This document shows, one piece after another, positions 8,570-16,890 of a stretch of DNA of 64,000 bases. Numbering within the stretch: position 1 is the stretch's first letter; every line of letters starts with the position of its first letter. The notes beneath the pieces are model-generated. The model had not been told where the DNA came from and did no database searches. It worked only from the letters and a program-made list of their open reading frames with translations. Location of the stretch: assembly GCA_016787285.1 (NCBI GenBank), contig JAEUUV010000235.1, positions 1 through 64,000 on the forward strand. Reading direction: 5' to 3'. The stretch comes from Saprospiraceae bacterium. GTDB lineage: Bacteria > Bacteroidota > Bacteroidia > Chitinophagales > Saprospiraceae. The translations under genes were made by a program, and so were the position numbers.

Positions 8570-8647
8570 GGAGGTTGTAGCTCAGTCGGTTAGAGCGTCG
8601 GATTGTGGTTCCGAAGGTCGGGGGTTCGAGCCCCCTCATCCTCCCCA
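8570..8647 (+). tRNA. tRNA-His (GTG)
   Basis: A full cloverleaf can be drawn: D stem GCTC/GAGC, anticodon stem TCGGA/TCCGA with a loop containing GTG (8605-8607), and T arm with TTCGAGC. The extra G at -1 (8570) opposite C73, the histidine identity pair, is encoded, and CCA (8645-8647) is encoded. The acceptor stem has one U-U mismatch at position 5:68. Confidence 0.97.
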
Positions 8648-8654
8648 AAATTAT

Positions 8655-8691
8655 GAGCCGCCCCGGTTGTCCGGGCGGCTCGTTTGCTTTT
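8655..8691 (+). terminator. Intrinsic terminator after tRNA-His
   Basis: A GC-rich stem GAGCCGCCC/GGGCGGCTC (8655-8663 with 8673-8681) is followed by a T-rich run. It is seven bases after the tRNA CCA. Confidence 0.8.
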
Positions 8692-8700
8692 ATACCTGTA

Positions 8701-9177
8701 TTAATTTGGCTCCACAATCCCCTGCAGCAGCACTTTGGTTTCATTTGGGTAGGTGTTGGCGGTCACATAAATCCACTTGCGCTGCTCCTTGGTCTTGCCT
8801 TCCGTGTTGAATTTTGCGGAAATCGCACCTGTGCCGCCCGGCGGGATTTGCTCCTTGGGCCACTCCGGAATGGTACAGCCGCAGGACGAACGCGCATTTA
8901 GAATGGTAAGCGGCACTTTACCTGTGTTTTTGAACTGAAAGGTGTGTTCTACCACCGTTCCTTCCAGCACATTGCCAAAATCATGAATCTCCTCTTCGTA
9001 TGTGATTCGGGCCAGTTTATTGGTATCCAGGGGAAGATCGGCACTTACCGGATTGCGAATCAGCGCGCTGTTTGGCCCGTCTCCACCCCGGATTTCGCGC
9101 ACGGCATCCGTACCGTCATTTTTGCAGGCTGTCCATGCAAATGCAGTGAAAAAAAGAAAAAAAAGGACGTTTTTCAT
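8701..9177 (-). CDS. DUF1573 domain lipoprotein
   Basis: A 158-residue protein with a lipoprotein signal (lipobox WTAC, Cys18), so probably tethered to the outer membrane or periplasmic face. The rest is a single DUF1573 beta-sandwich domain, recognised by YEEEIHDFGNVLEG, the FKNTGKVPLTI strand and the SSCGCTIPEW motif. DUF1573 proteins are abundant in Bacteroidota and have no settled function; the fold is immunoglobulin-like. It is a single gene, convergent with tRNA-His and divergent from aroK. Confidence 0.88.
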   Translation of the reverse strand: MKNVLFFLFFTAFAWTACKNDGTDAVREIRGGDGPNSALIRNPVSADLPLDTNKLARITYEEEIHDFGNVLEGTVVEHTFQFKNTGKVPLTILNARSSCGCTIPEWPKEQIPPGGTGAISAKFNTEGKTKEQRKWIYVTANTYPNETKVLLQGIVEPN

Positions 9178-9276
9178 GGCGTTGTATTTTTTGTGAAACG
9201 ATGCGCAAAGTTGCAGTTTTCTTTGGTCTAACTTGTCGAAGTAAATTACCCCAGCGACAATTTACCTGCTTTTTAT

Positions 9277-9783
9277 ATGGACAAAACCTGTTTTTTGATC
9301 GGATTCATGGGCAGCGGTAAAACGTATCAGGGCACTCGCCTTGCAAAACGCCTTGGCGTACCGTTTGTTGATCTGGATGAACGCATTGAAACACATGAAG
9401 GGCGTACAATTCCAAAGATTTTTGAACAACAGGGCGAAGCGGCATTTCGTCACCTTGAACGACGATACCTGCATGAACTGGAACACGAAGCGCCCTGTGT
9501 GGTGGCTACCGGCGGCGGCACCCCCTGTTTTTTCGACAACATGGACTGGATGAATGCACACGGCACAACGGTTTTTCTGAAAACGCCCGTTCCGGTGCTT
9601 GCCGCACGGCTTCGAGCCGATCCGGGGGTACGACCACTCCTGGCCAATGTGCCGGATGACCAGTTGGAAAATCACATTGCGCATTTACTGGAACAGCGTG
9701 CACCATATTACTTGATGGCTAAGGCGATAGCAGAAAGTGATGATTTAGTCCGGGTGGAGGAACTAGAGCGGCTGTTCGCTTAA
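9277..9783 (+). CDS. aroK: Shikimate kinase
   Basis: A 168-residue P-loop kinase of normal family length. It phosphorylates shikimate at the 3-hydroxyl in the chorismate pathway. Walker A is GFMGSGKT (residues 9-16). The shikimate-binding VDLDERIE segment carries D32 and D34. The GGG substrate motif occurs as VVATGGGTPCF, and the flexible lid arginines are in ARLRADPGVRPLL. It lies alone between the DUF1573 gene and the transhydrogenase genes. Confidence 0.95.
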   Translation: MDKTCFLIGFMGSGKTYQGTRLAKRLGVPFVDLDERIETHEGRTIPKIFEQQGEAAFRHLERRYLHELEHEAPCVVATGGGTPCFFDNMDWMNAHGTTVFLKTPVPVLAARLRADPGVRPLLANVPDDQLENHIAHLLEQRAPYYLMAKAIAESDDLVRVEELERLFA

Positions 9784-9993
9784 TTTCCCGCACTTTACGA
9801 GTATGCTGCCCGACCGGATGCCGTTCAGATGTCCTGTCCCCTCAAATTCATGTTGACGGTGCGGCCCGATTTTTACAATCGCCCTCTGCGGAAGAATTTT
9901 TCCAAATTAAAAATTTTTAGTGGTGAACAGGACGAAGTTCGATACTTTCGCGGCTTCAAAATATTATTCCACCAGCACCACCACATACCTGCT

Positions 9994-11091
9994 ATGGTAA
10001 TCGGCCTGATTAAAGAGACCAACGACCCGCGTGTAGCCCTTGTGCCTGCCAATCTTCCCAAACTCAAACCTTCGGGCGCCGAATTCCTGATCGAGAGCGG
10101 CGCGGGCGAAAACGCCTTTTTCTCCGACAGCGAATATGCCGAACATGGCCGCGTAGCCGGACGAAAGGAAGTGCTTCAGGGCGCCGACCTGCTCATCAGC
10201 GTGCATCCGCTCCCGGAATCGGAGTGGAGCCAGTTGAAACCGGGTGCCGCCATGATCGCCCTGTTCCAGCCGTTTGCCAATGCCGAAATAGTGCCTGCTC
10301 TGGAAAAACACCAACGCCGAGCGTTCAGTCTCGACATGATCCCGCGCACCACACTGGCCCAGGCGATGGACATTTTGTCGTCCATGGCATCCATCGCCGG
10401 GTACGAAGCCGTGCTCATGGCATCCACCCACCTGAGCCGATACATCCCCATGATGGTGACGGCAGCCGGTACCATTAAGCCGTCGAAAATATTAGTGCTC
10501 GGCGCCGGTGTGGCCGGTTTGCAGGCTATCGCCACTGCGCGCCGTCTCGGCGCTATGGTGGAGGCGTTCGATACGCGCCAAGCTGCCAAGGAGGAAGTGG
10601 AGAGCCTGGGCGCCAAGTTCATCGAAGTGGAAGGCGCAGTGGACGACCGCGGCGCCGGCGGTTATGCCGTCCAACAAAGTGAAGAGTACCTGCAACGCCA
10701 GCGCGCCGAAGTGCAAGCCCGCGCCGCCAAAGCGGATATTATCATTACGACGGCTCAGGTGCGCGGACGCCGTGCCCCCATGCTGTTGCCCGCCGATACG
10801 GTGGAGAAAATGCGCCCCGGAAGTGTGGTGGTGGACCTCGCTGCCAGCACCGGAGGTAACTGCGAACTGACGAAAGACGGCCAGATTATCCGCCACAACG
10901 GTGTGACAATCATCGGCGACTCCAATCTCGCCAACCGTATGCCACAAGACGCCAGTACGCTTTTCGGCAACAACGTGACCAACTTCCTTACCCTGCTGCT
11001 GAAAAAAGGTGTGCAAGACCCGGATTTCTCCAACGAGATCGTGCGGGAGAGTTGCATCTCCTTGAAAAAGACGGAAGCCCCGGCAGCGTAA
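9994..11091 (+). CDS. pntA: NAD(P) transhydrogenase subunit alpha part 1 (NAD-binding domain I)
   Basis: A 365-residue soluble dI component of the proton-translocating NAD(P)+ transhydrogenase. The N-terminus MVIGLIKETNDPRVALVP is the family signature, so I start at 9994; the frame stays open upstream to 9829 but that part is not conserved. The NAD fold carries LGAGVAGLQAIATARRLGA. The loop around RGAGGYAVQQSEEYLQRQ and the VVDLAASTGGN segment are typical. It is the first gene of a three-gene operon (dI, first membrane part, second membrane part plus dIII), the split arrangement known from Rhodospirillum. Confidence 0.95.
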   Translation: MVIGLIKETNDPRVALVPANLPKLKPSGAEFLIESGAGENAFFSDSEYAEHGRVAGRKEVLQGADLLISVHPLPESEWSQLKPGAAMIALFQPFANAEIVPALEKHQRRAFSLDMIPRTTLAQAMDILSSMASIAGYEAVLMASTHLSRYIPMMVTAAGTIKPSKILVLGAGVAGLQAIATARRLGAMVEAFDTRQAAKEEVESLGAKFIEVEGAVDDRGAGGYAVQQSEEYLQRQRAEVQARAAKADIIITTAQVRGRRAPMLLPADTVEKMRPGSVVVDLAASTGGNCELTKDGQIIRHNGVTIIGDSNLANRMPQDASTLFGNNVTNFLTLLLKKGVQDPDFSNEIVRESCISLKKTEAPAA

Positions 11092-11169
11092 CTACTGCCC
11101 CGAATCGCGCTGCCCCGGAGGCAGTACGTTTTTCATTTTTTTTGATAACTGCTTGTTTGCTATAAATTT

Positions 11170-11481
11170 ATGGAAGCACTGCTTACTTTTATTCACGAAA
11201 ATCTCCTGCTCATTTACTTGCTGGCCTTCTCCATTTTGTTGGGGATCGAGGTGATCTCGAAAGTGCCGGCGGTACTGCACACTCCGCTGATGTCGGGCGC
11301 CAACGCCATCCACGGCGTGGTACTGGTCGGCGCGGTCATCGTGCTGTTCAACGCGCCGGCGGACGATTACTTCTCGCTCGGGCTGGGGTTTGTAGCCGTT
11401 ATTTTCGGCACCCTCAACGTAGTGGGCGGTTTTGCTGTCACCGACCGCATGTTGGAAATGTTCAAAAAGAAAAAGAAATAA
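11170..11481 (+). CDS. pntA2: NAD(P) transhydrogenase subunit alpha part 2 (membrane)
   Basis: A 103-residue membrane protein with three or four hydrophobic helices, corresponding to the C-terminal membrane segment of fused PntA proteins. Recognisable motifs are LGIEVISKVPAVLHTPLMSG and ANAIHGVV. It ends in a lysine-rich tail (FKKKKK). It follows pntA1 by 78 bases and precedes pntB by 72, consistent with one operon. Confidence 0.93.
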   Translation: MEALLTFIHENLLLIYLLAFSILLGIEVISKVPAVLHTPLMSGANAIHGVVLVGAVIVLFNAPADDYFSLGLGFVAVIFGTLNVVGGFAVTDRMLEMFKKKKK

Positions 11482-11553
11482 GCCGCCGGCTACCGCTCGG
11501 CATTTTTTGTCAGTAAACCGGAGTCGGCACGCACCGGCAACACCCATTTCACT

Positions 11554-12984
11554 ATGCTTACCACACATTTACTCGACGTTTTATATTTCATAGCGGCGCT
11601 TTCCTTTGTTATCGGCCTGAAGATGCTGAGCCACCCGGATTCGGCGCGGCGTGGCAACATTTTGGCCGCCATCGGCATGGGCCTGGCGGTGCTGGGCACT
11701 TTGTTTTTTCACCCGTCTGCCTCCAACGACGTAGTGGAAGACGACCGGATGCTCAAACTGATGCTACTGTACTCGGCTCTCGCCATCGGCGGTTTTATCG
11801 GTTGGCGCGCGGCGTACAAGGTGAAAATGACCTCCATGCCGCAAATGGTGTCGCTGTTCAACGGTCTGGGCGGCGGATGCGCAGCCCTGCTGGCTGTGGC
11901 CGAAATGAAACTGCAATACGCCGGCGTGCATGGCCACCCCGAAGCGGCAGGTCTGATTCTGGTGTTGTTCACGCTGTTTTTCGGCTCGGTTTCGCTTACA
12001 GGTAGTTTGCTGGCTTTCGCCAAACTGGAAGACCTCGTGAAGGACTCTGCCATCACGCTGCCCCGGCACACAATTTTCAACCTCGGCTTGCTGGCCATCA
12101 TCCTCGGCCTCATCGGCTACACGACCTGGGGCGCCGGCGACGCCGGCATGACCTGGGGCCTGATTCTGTTCGGCGTAGCTCTGGTGTACGGTTTTTCGTT
12201 TGTGGCGCCCATCGGCGGCGCCGACATGCCGGTGGTGATTTCCGTGCTCAACTCCTGCACCGGCCTTACTGCCGCTGCAGCAGGCATTATTTACGACAAC
12301 CTCATCATGCTCGTGGGCGGTATTCTCGTGGGCGCTTCGGGTAGTATCCTGACGGTGCTGATGTGCAAAGCCATGAACCGCTCGCTGGCCAATGTGCTGA
12401 TCGGCAGTTTCGGCGGCGGTGGTACCTCGGCGGCTGCCGGCGGTGGCGACCAAACAATCCGGGAAATTTCGCTCACCGACACGGCTGTGCTGTTGAATTA
12501 TTCCAGTTCGGTAGTGATCGTGCCGGGTTATGGCCTGGCGGTGGCGCAGGCGCAGAAAATTTGCAAAGAACTGGACTCCCTGCTGGAGGCCAACGGTGTG
12601 GACGTGAAATACGCCATTCACCCGGTGGCAGGCCGTATGCCCGGCCACATGAACGTGCTCATGGCCGAAGCCGACGTGCCGTACACCAAACTGTTTGACT
12701 TGGAGGAAGCCAACGATGCACTCAAAAAAGCCGACGTGGCCATCATCATCGGCGCCAATGACGTGGTGAACCCGGCAGCGCTCGATGATCCGGGAAGCCC
12801 GATTTACGGTATGCCGGTGCTCGAAGTATGGGAGTCAAAAACCGTGATCGTGATGAAACGCAGTATGAAAGCCGGCTATGCCGGTATCGAAAATCCGCTG
12901 TTTTTCCACGCCAAAACGAAGATGCTCTTCGGCGATGCCAAAGACACCTTGCAGAAATTGGTGGCTGAAGTGAAGGCGTTGTAA
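11554..12984 (+). CDS. pntB: NAD(P) transhydrogenase subunit beta
   Basis: A 476-residue protein with about eight or nine membrane helices, then the NADP-binding domain III. The dIII part carries GYGLAVAQAQ, HPVAGRMPGHMNVLMAEA and IIGANDVVNPAA, the nucleotide-binding signatures. Together with the two alpha parts it couples hydride transfer between NADH and NADP+ to proton movement, supplying NADPH for biosynthesis. It ends the operon; a perfect hairpin follows at 13017. Confidence 0.95.
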   Translation: MLTTHLLDVLYFIAALSFVIGLKMLSHPDSARRGNILAAIGMGLAVLGTLFFHPSASNDVVEDDRMLKLMLLYSALAIGGFIGWRAAYKVKMTSMPQMVSLFNGLGGGCAALLAVAEMKLQYAGVHGHPEAAGLILVLFTLFFGSVSLTGSLLAFAKLEDLVKDSAITLPRHTIFNLGLLAIILGLIGYTTWGAGDAGMTWGLILFGVALVYGFSFVAPIGGADMPVVISVLNSCTGLTAAAAGIIYDNLIMLVGGILVGASGSILTVLMCKAMNRSLANVLIGSFGGGGTSAAAGGGDQTIREISLTDTAVLLNYSSSVVIVPGYGLAVAQAQKICKELDSLLEANGVDVKYAIHPVAGRMPGHMNVLMAEADVPYTKLFDLEEANDALKKADVAIIIGANDVVNPAALDDPGSPIYGMPVLEVWESKTVIVMKRSMKAGYAGIENPLFFHAKTKMLFGDAKDTLQKLVAEVKAL

Positions 12985-13016
12985 GTAGTACCCCGGAAAC
13001 GTTTTTTTGCGCGTAC

Positions 13017-13049
13017 AAACCTTCCAGGTTTCAAAAACCTGGAAGGTTT
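13017..13049. terminator. Perfect 15-bp hairpin after pntB
   Basis: AAACCTTCCAGGTTT (13017-13031) pairs perfectly with 13035-13049 around a 3-base loop. There is no long T run after it. It separates pntB from the porin gene and could act as a terminator or be a dispersed palindromic repeat. Confidence 0.6.
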
Positions 13050-13078
13050 ACATTTATATCACATCCTGACCTTTTTGC

Positions 13079-14278
13079 ATGAATGTTCGTACAGTGGCTT
13101 TGGCGACCTGTCTCGGCTTCCTGGCCTTTTCCTCCCAACACACGTTTGCACAGGGCGATCCTACGCTCGACCCGATTCTGAAAGACGGTATCCGCTTTGC
13201 TACGGCAGACAATACGTTTGCGCTGGCGCTGCGTTTTCGGGTGCAATCCCGCATTGGTTATTTATCCCGGTCGTACGACGACCTGGAGCCGAAGGAACTG
13301 GATTTCCGGATACGCCGAATGCGCCTGCGCCTTGACGGCCACGTGCTCGACCCGCGGCTGCGCTATCAGGTACAGCTCTCGTTTTCACGTGCCGATCAGG
13401 ACTGGGACGTCAGTTCGGTGCCCAATGTGTTGCGCGATGCTATGCTTTGGTACCAGATTAGCAAGCATTGGGTCATCGGCCTCGGGCAGGGTAAATTACC
13501 TGGCAACCGACAGCGGGTCATCTCCTCCGGCGAACAACAGTTTGCAGACCGTTCCATCGTGAACAACGCCCTGACCCTCGACCGGGACATGGGGGTTTTT
13601 GTCAATTATTCCGCCGACTACGAGAAGTTTGCCTTTCGCATCAAAACTGCCGTCACCAGCGGGGAGGGACGCAACGCACTGCCTTCCGACAAAGGTCTGG
13701 CCTACACCGGACGTTTGGAGGTGTTGCCGCTCGGAACATTTACCGGCAGGAATGACTACTTCGAGGGCGACCTCGAACACGAGCAGAAGCCCAAACTCTC
13801 CATCGCCGCTACGGTTCATTCCAACGACCGGGCTGTACGTACCGGCGGGCAATTGGGGCTTCCGCTGTACGAATCGCGCGATCTGTTCAGCGTACACGCC
13901 GATATGGTGCTGAAATACAAGGGCTGGGCATTGTCGAGCGAGTACCTGTACCGGCAAACCGACAATCCGGCTACGCACGATGCCAATCAAAATTTTCGCT
14001 ACGTCACAGCCGGCGAGGGCATCAACACGCAATTGAGTTATTGTACCGCCGGTTTATGGGAAACGGCCTTCCGTCATTCCTTCCTGATACCACAGCGTGA
14101 GTTGTATGGCAGAGAGCCAAAGCGTTCGCAATACGGTATTTGCGTGGGCAAATACCTGAATAAACACCGGGTGAAGGTGCAAACGGATTTCTTTTATGAA
14201 TACCTGCAAAACCCGGAAACCGGCCTGAAAACCGGCGACGCCTTCCAGTGGCGGTTTCAGGTGGAACTGGGTATCTAA
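13079..14278 (+). CDS. Phosphate-selective porin O/P-like outer membrane protein
   Basis: A 399-residue protein with a signal peptide ending near residue 25 (HTFAQG). The mature part has alternating hydrophobic and polar strands, as in a beta-barrel, and motifs of the OprO/OprP family: FRIRRMRLRLDGHVLDPRLRYQVQLSF, KLPGNRQRVISSGEQQFADRS and the LDRDMGVFV strand. Such porins pass anions or phosphate in Pseudomonas; in Bacteroidota the substrate is usually unknown. The stop is one base from the stop of the convergent phosphatase gene. Confidence 0.85.
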   Translation: MNVRTVALATCLGFLAFSSQHTFAQGDPTLDPILKDGIRFATADNTFALALRFRVQSRIGYLSRSYDDLEPKELDFRIRRMRLRLDGHVLDPRLRYQVQLSFSRADQDWDVSSVPNVLRDAMLWYQISKHWVIGLGQGKLPGNRQRVISSGEQQFADRSIVNNALTLDRDMGVFVNYSADYEKFAFRIKTAVTSGEGRNALPSDKGLAYTGRLEVLPLGTFTGRNDYFEGDLEHEQKPKLSIAATVHSNDRAVRTGGQLGLPLYESRDLFSVHADMVLKYKGWALSSEYLYRQTDNPATHDANQNFRYVTAGEGINTQLSYCTAGLWETAFRHSFLIPQRELYGREPKRSQYGICVGKYLNKHRVKVQTDFFYEYLQNPETGLKTGDAFQWRFQVELGI

Positions 14279-14279
14279 T

Positions 14280-14786
14280 TCAGGGTGAAGGCGGCCCGTA
14301 AGTAGTTTTTATCAGCGTTTTTGTCGTTTGGCCCCAGCCGCGTTTGATAGTCACAATGAACAGGTTGTCGTAGTCGTCGTCTGCAATTGTGACAGTTTCA
14401 CCGCATAGTCCGTGGACAACTTCAGGGATTGTGTTGGAGTGCCCAACCACGAGCACGTTCCGGCTGCCGACGCTTTTCAGCCGCTCAATCAGGCCTGCCG
14501 TGGTGTCCGGGCGGTAGATCGTCAGTTCCAGATTATTGGCCGTGGCCGTCGGCTGTGCGGTCTGTTGCGTGCGCGTATAAGTGGACGCGAAAATCTGGCT
14601 GATATTTTTACCGGCCAGCGTGTCCCGCAAAACAGCAGCGCGGGCATGGCCGGTTTGCGACAGCGGCGAATCGCTGGTGCCGTTCAGTTTTTCAGCGTGC
14701 CGCACGAGGTAGTACCGGGTGGTGCAGGAGGAAAGCGCCAGCAAGATTGCAGACATTAAAACGATGAATTTCATCGAAATTTTCAT
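14280..14786 (-). CDS. Histidine phosphatase family lipoprotein (SixA/GpmB-like)
   Basis: A 168-residue protein. The signal peptide ends in a lipobox (LSSC), so it is probably a membrane-anchored extracytoplasmic enzyme. The catalytic RHG-type motif is YYLVRHAEK, followed by LSQTGHARA, FASTYTRTQQTA and VVGHSNTIPEVV, which supplies the second catalytic histidine. The substrate is unknown. An alternative ATG (14774) four codons downstream gives an equally good signal peptide. It is convergent with the porin gene, with a single base between the stops. Confidence 0.88.
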   Translation of the reverse strand: MKISMKFIVLMSAILLALSSCTTRYYLVRHAEKLNGTSDSPLSQTGHARAAVLRDTLAGKNISQIFASTYTRTQQTAQPTATANNLELTIYRPDTTAGLIERLKSVGSRNVLVVGHSNTIPEVVHGLCGETVTIADDDYDNLFIVTIKRGWGQTTKTLIKTTYGPPSP

Positions 14787-14846
14787 GGTTCAGATTTGTT
14801 GCGTTTGGTTGAAAAATCAGGTGAACGCCTTGTTAGTCGCACACCA

Positions 14847-16733
14847 TTATCGCTTCACAACCGCCACGACCACCCGCTCCTGTCCATCCGAAATCACGAC
14901 GTGGTAATTTCCGGCGGGCAAACTGCCGAGATCAAGCGGGACAATGGTTTCTTCCGCTACCGACGCGCGTATGGAAATTCCGGTCGCCCGCAAATCGGCA
15001 CCCAGCACTTCCACCAGTACCGATGCGGGTTGCGGACTGCGAAGACGCAACCTGCAATATTCGGCAACGGGATTGGGCCAGACAAAAGCCTCCAGTTTTT
15101 CAGACGGCAGGGTCAGGGTGCGCCAGGGAGAAAAGGTGGCGGAGCCGTCGTGGTCTATTTGCCGAAGGCGGAACAGGTGCGCGCCGGGTTCGAGGCCGGG
15201 AACGCGAAACGTGTAGGTCGCCGGAGATTTGCCGTCACCCTGCGCCGGCACAAAACCCAGCGTCACCCAGTGGTGGCCGTTGTTGCGGCTTTGTTGCACT
15301 TCAAAGCCCGCGTTGTTGATTTCGGAGGCAGTTTTCCAGACAAGTATCCCTTCTCGGCCTTCGCTCCGGGCTTCGAACGACACCAGTTCGACCGGCAGTC
15401 CAGAGCCGCCACCCGGCCCCTGCGGTGGCGCCAGCGCTACATCCAGAACTGTGAGCACGCCGTTTGTCAGCGTGGCGCTTAGCACCTTGGTGACATAACC
15501 GGGAAAACTGAAGCTGACATTCACCGTGCCGTCCTGCAATTGTGCAATTTTATACTCGCCCAGGGCATTGGTGATTCCGGAAACGCCACTTGACAGGATG
15601 ACCACACTCGCTCCGTTGATAGGGTTGCCGGTCAGGGAGTCGGTCACGACACCTTCCAGATAGCAGCCGCGGGTATAGTTGGGGGTAAATACCCACATTT
15701 CACCATTATTTGTGCCTTGAGCGCGGATATTGGACGCCACAATGTTTCCGGAAGGGAAATAGGGGTACACCCCCCAACAGCCTTCAAAACCGTTGCCGGC
15801 GCCATTGGGGTAGGTGTCGTACCGGCCCGTTTCGACGATGTTGGCCGGACGCGCCACGTCAATGATGGAAAATCCGTCTTTGTACCAGGAGGTGACTGCA
15901 TAATTGTCCATTACGTGCGTATTGTGTACGATGGAGCCGGAACCGGGCGTAATGCGAATGCGGTCGAGTTCTTTGATGTCGGTAGGATCACTCACGTCGT
16001 AACTGGTCAGGTAGGAGTTGCTGACCTCATCGGTGGTGAACAGAGCGTTGCCCGATTTCCAGGTGTTGTGGGTGAAAGCGCCTGGCGTGGTTTGAGAGCC
16101 AAGCAGTATCGGGTTGTTCTTGTTGGCCATGTTAACGATGCCAAACTTGCCCTGATATACGTGTGCCGGGTAGAATAAATCATTGTCCACATAGCCGTCG
16201 TGTACATAACCGATGAAGTTCACGAAATTAACATAGACGGGGTTGTACGGATCATTATTCAGGTTAAAAACGGCAGCTTTGCCACCTTGAAGGTTGCTGC
16301 CGTACACATACAGATAGCCCTTTGTCTCATCTACATGCAGGGCGTGGGCTTTTGCAATGCCACCGGGAGTCACATTGTGGTAGGTCAGGTTCGAAGAAGG
16401 CAAATTGCTCAAGTCTACAACCTGAATGCCGATACTCCCGCCTTCCGACACCACGTAGGCATAGTGTTGATAGGTTTTTATTTCATGCCAATCGCTTGTA
16501 GGCCCGGGTATCTGCACAATTTCCACGGGATTATCCGGGTCGGTAACGTTCACGATAATCAAACCATTTTTTGCACCGACGAGTGCGTATTCGTTCCCGC
16601 CGGAAGCATAGCCCCAGATGTTGGCTAAGTTCTGGTTGGCGAATGTCATCGTGGAGCGGTGCGTCACGTTGACGTTTTGGGCCTGATTCAACAAGGGGAA
16701 AAACGCAAAAAGGAAAAGCAGGAAAGGACGCAT
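14847..16733 (-). CDS. Choice-of-anchor B family protein with T9SS type A sorting domain
   Basis: A 628-residue secreted protein. The ATG at 16733 starts a clear signal peptide (MRPFLLFLFAFFPLL, then NQAQN); an ATG 11 codons upstream does not. Residues 20-360 carry LVIVD-like repeats of the choice-of-anchor B family (IWGYASGGNEYALVGAKNG, VDNDLFYPAHVYQGKFGIV). A carboxypeptidase-regulatory-like domain follows (VVTDSLTGNPINGASVVIL), then a beta-sandwich (VELVSFEA) and a C-terminal T9SS type A signal (VWPNPVAEYCRLRL, with LPAGNYHVVI). It is predicted to be exported through the type IX system and attached to the surface or released. Confidence 0.9.
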   Translation of the reverse strand: MRPFLLFLFAFFPLLNQAQNVNVTHRSTMTFANQNLANIWGYASGGNEYALVGAKNGLIIVNVTDPDNPVEIVQIPGPTSDWHEIKTYQHYAYVVSEGGSIGIQVVDLSNLPSSNLTYHNVTPGGIAKAHALHVDETKGYLYVYGSNLQGGKAAVFNLNNDPYNPVYVNFVNFIGYVHDGYVDNDLFYPAHVYQGKFGIVNMANKNNPILLGSQTTPGAFTHNTWKSGNALFTTDEVSNSYLTSYDVSDPTDIKELDRIRITPGSGSIVHNTHVMDNYAVTSWYKDGFSIIDVARPANIVETGRYDTYPNGAGNGFEGCWGVYPYFPSGNIVASNIRAQGTNNGEMWVFTPNYTRGCYLEGVVTDSLTGNPINGASVVILSSGVSGITNALGEYKIAQLQDGTVNVSFSFPGYVTKVLSATLTNGVLTVLDVALAPPQGPGGGSGLPVELVSFEARSEGREGILVWKTASEINNAGFEVQQSRNNGHHWVTLGFVPAQGDGKSPATYTFRVPGLEPGAHLFRLRQIDHDGSATFSPWRTLTLPSEKLEAFVWPNPVAEYCRLRLRSPQPASVLVEVLGADLRATGISIRASVAEETIVPLDLGSLPAGNYHVVISDGQERVVVAVVKR

Positions 16734-16850
16734 GGCGGGCGTAATTTTTTTACAAAGAAAGGGCAATCATTCCAGGCAAGAGCCGGATTTCTGCAATATC
16801 GCGCCGTACAGCAGACAGATTTTTTCAAAATGACAAAAATGGCACCCCGA

Positions 16851-16890
16851 TCAACCAGTCAACCAGTCTACCAATCAACCAATCAACCTC
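16851..16890 (+). repeat. TCAACCAG-word repeat (family C), copy 1
   Basis: Five imperfect 8-base units (TCAACCAG, TCAACCAG, TCTACCAA, TCAACCAA, TCAACCTC). The block overlaps the 3' end of the next minus-strand gene and supplies its stop codon and last residues (LIG). Related units occur inside the glycosyltransferase gene at 42861-42892. Confidence 0.8.

Noticed and set aside
11092..11169. Terminator inside the pnt operon
   Set aside because: A 6-7 base stem (ACTGCC/GGCAGT) has a long loop and the genes around it form one complex; too weak to call.
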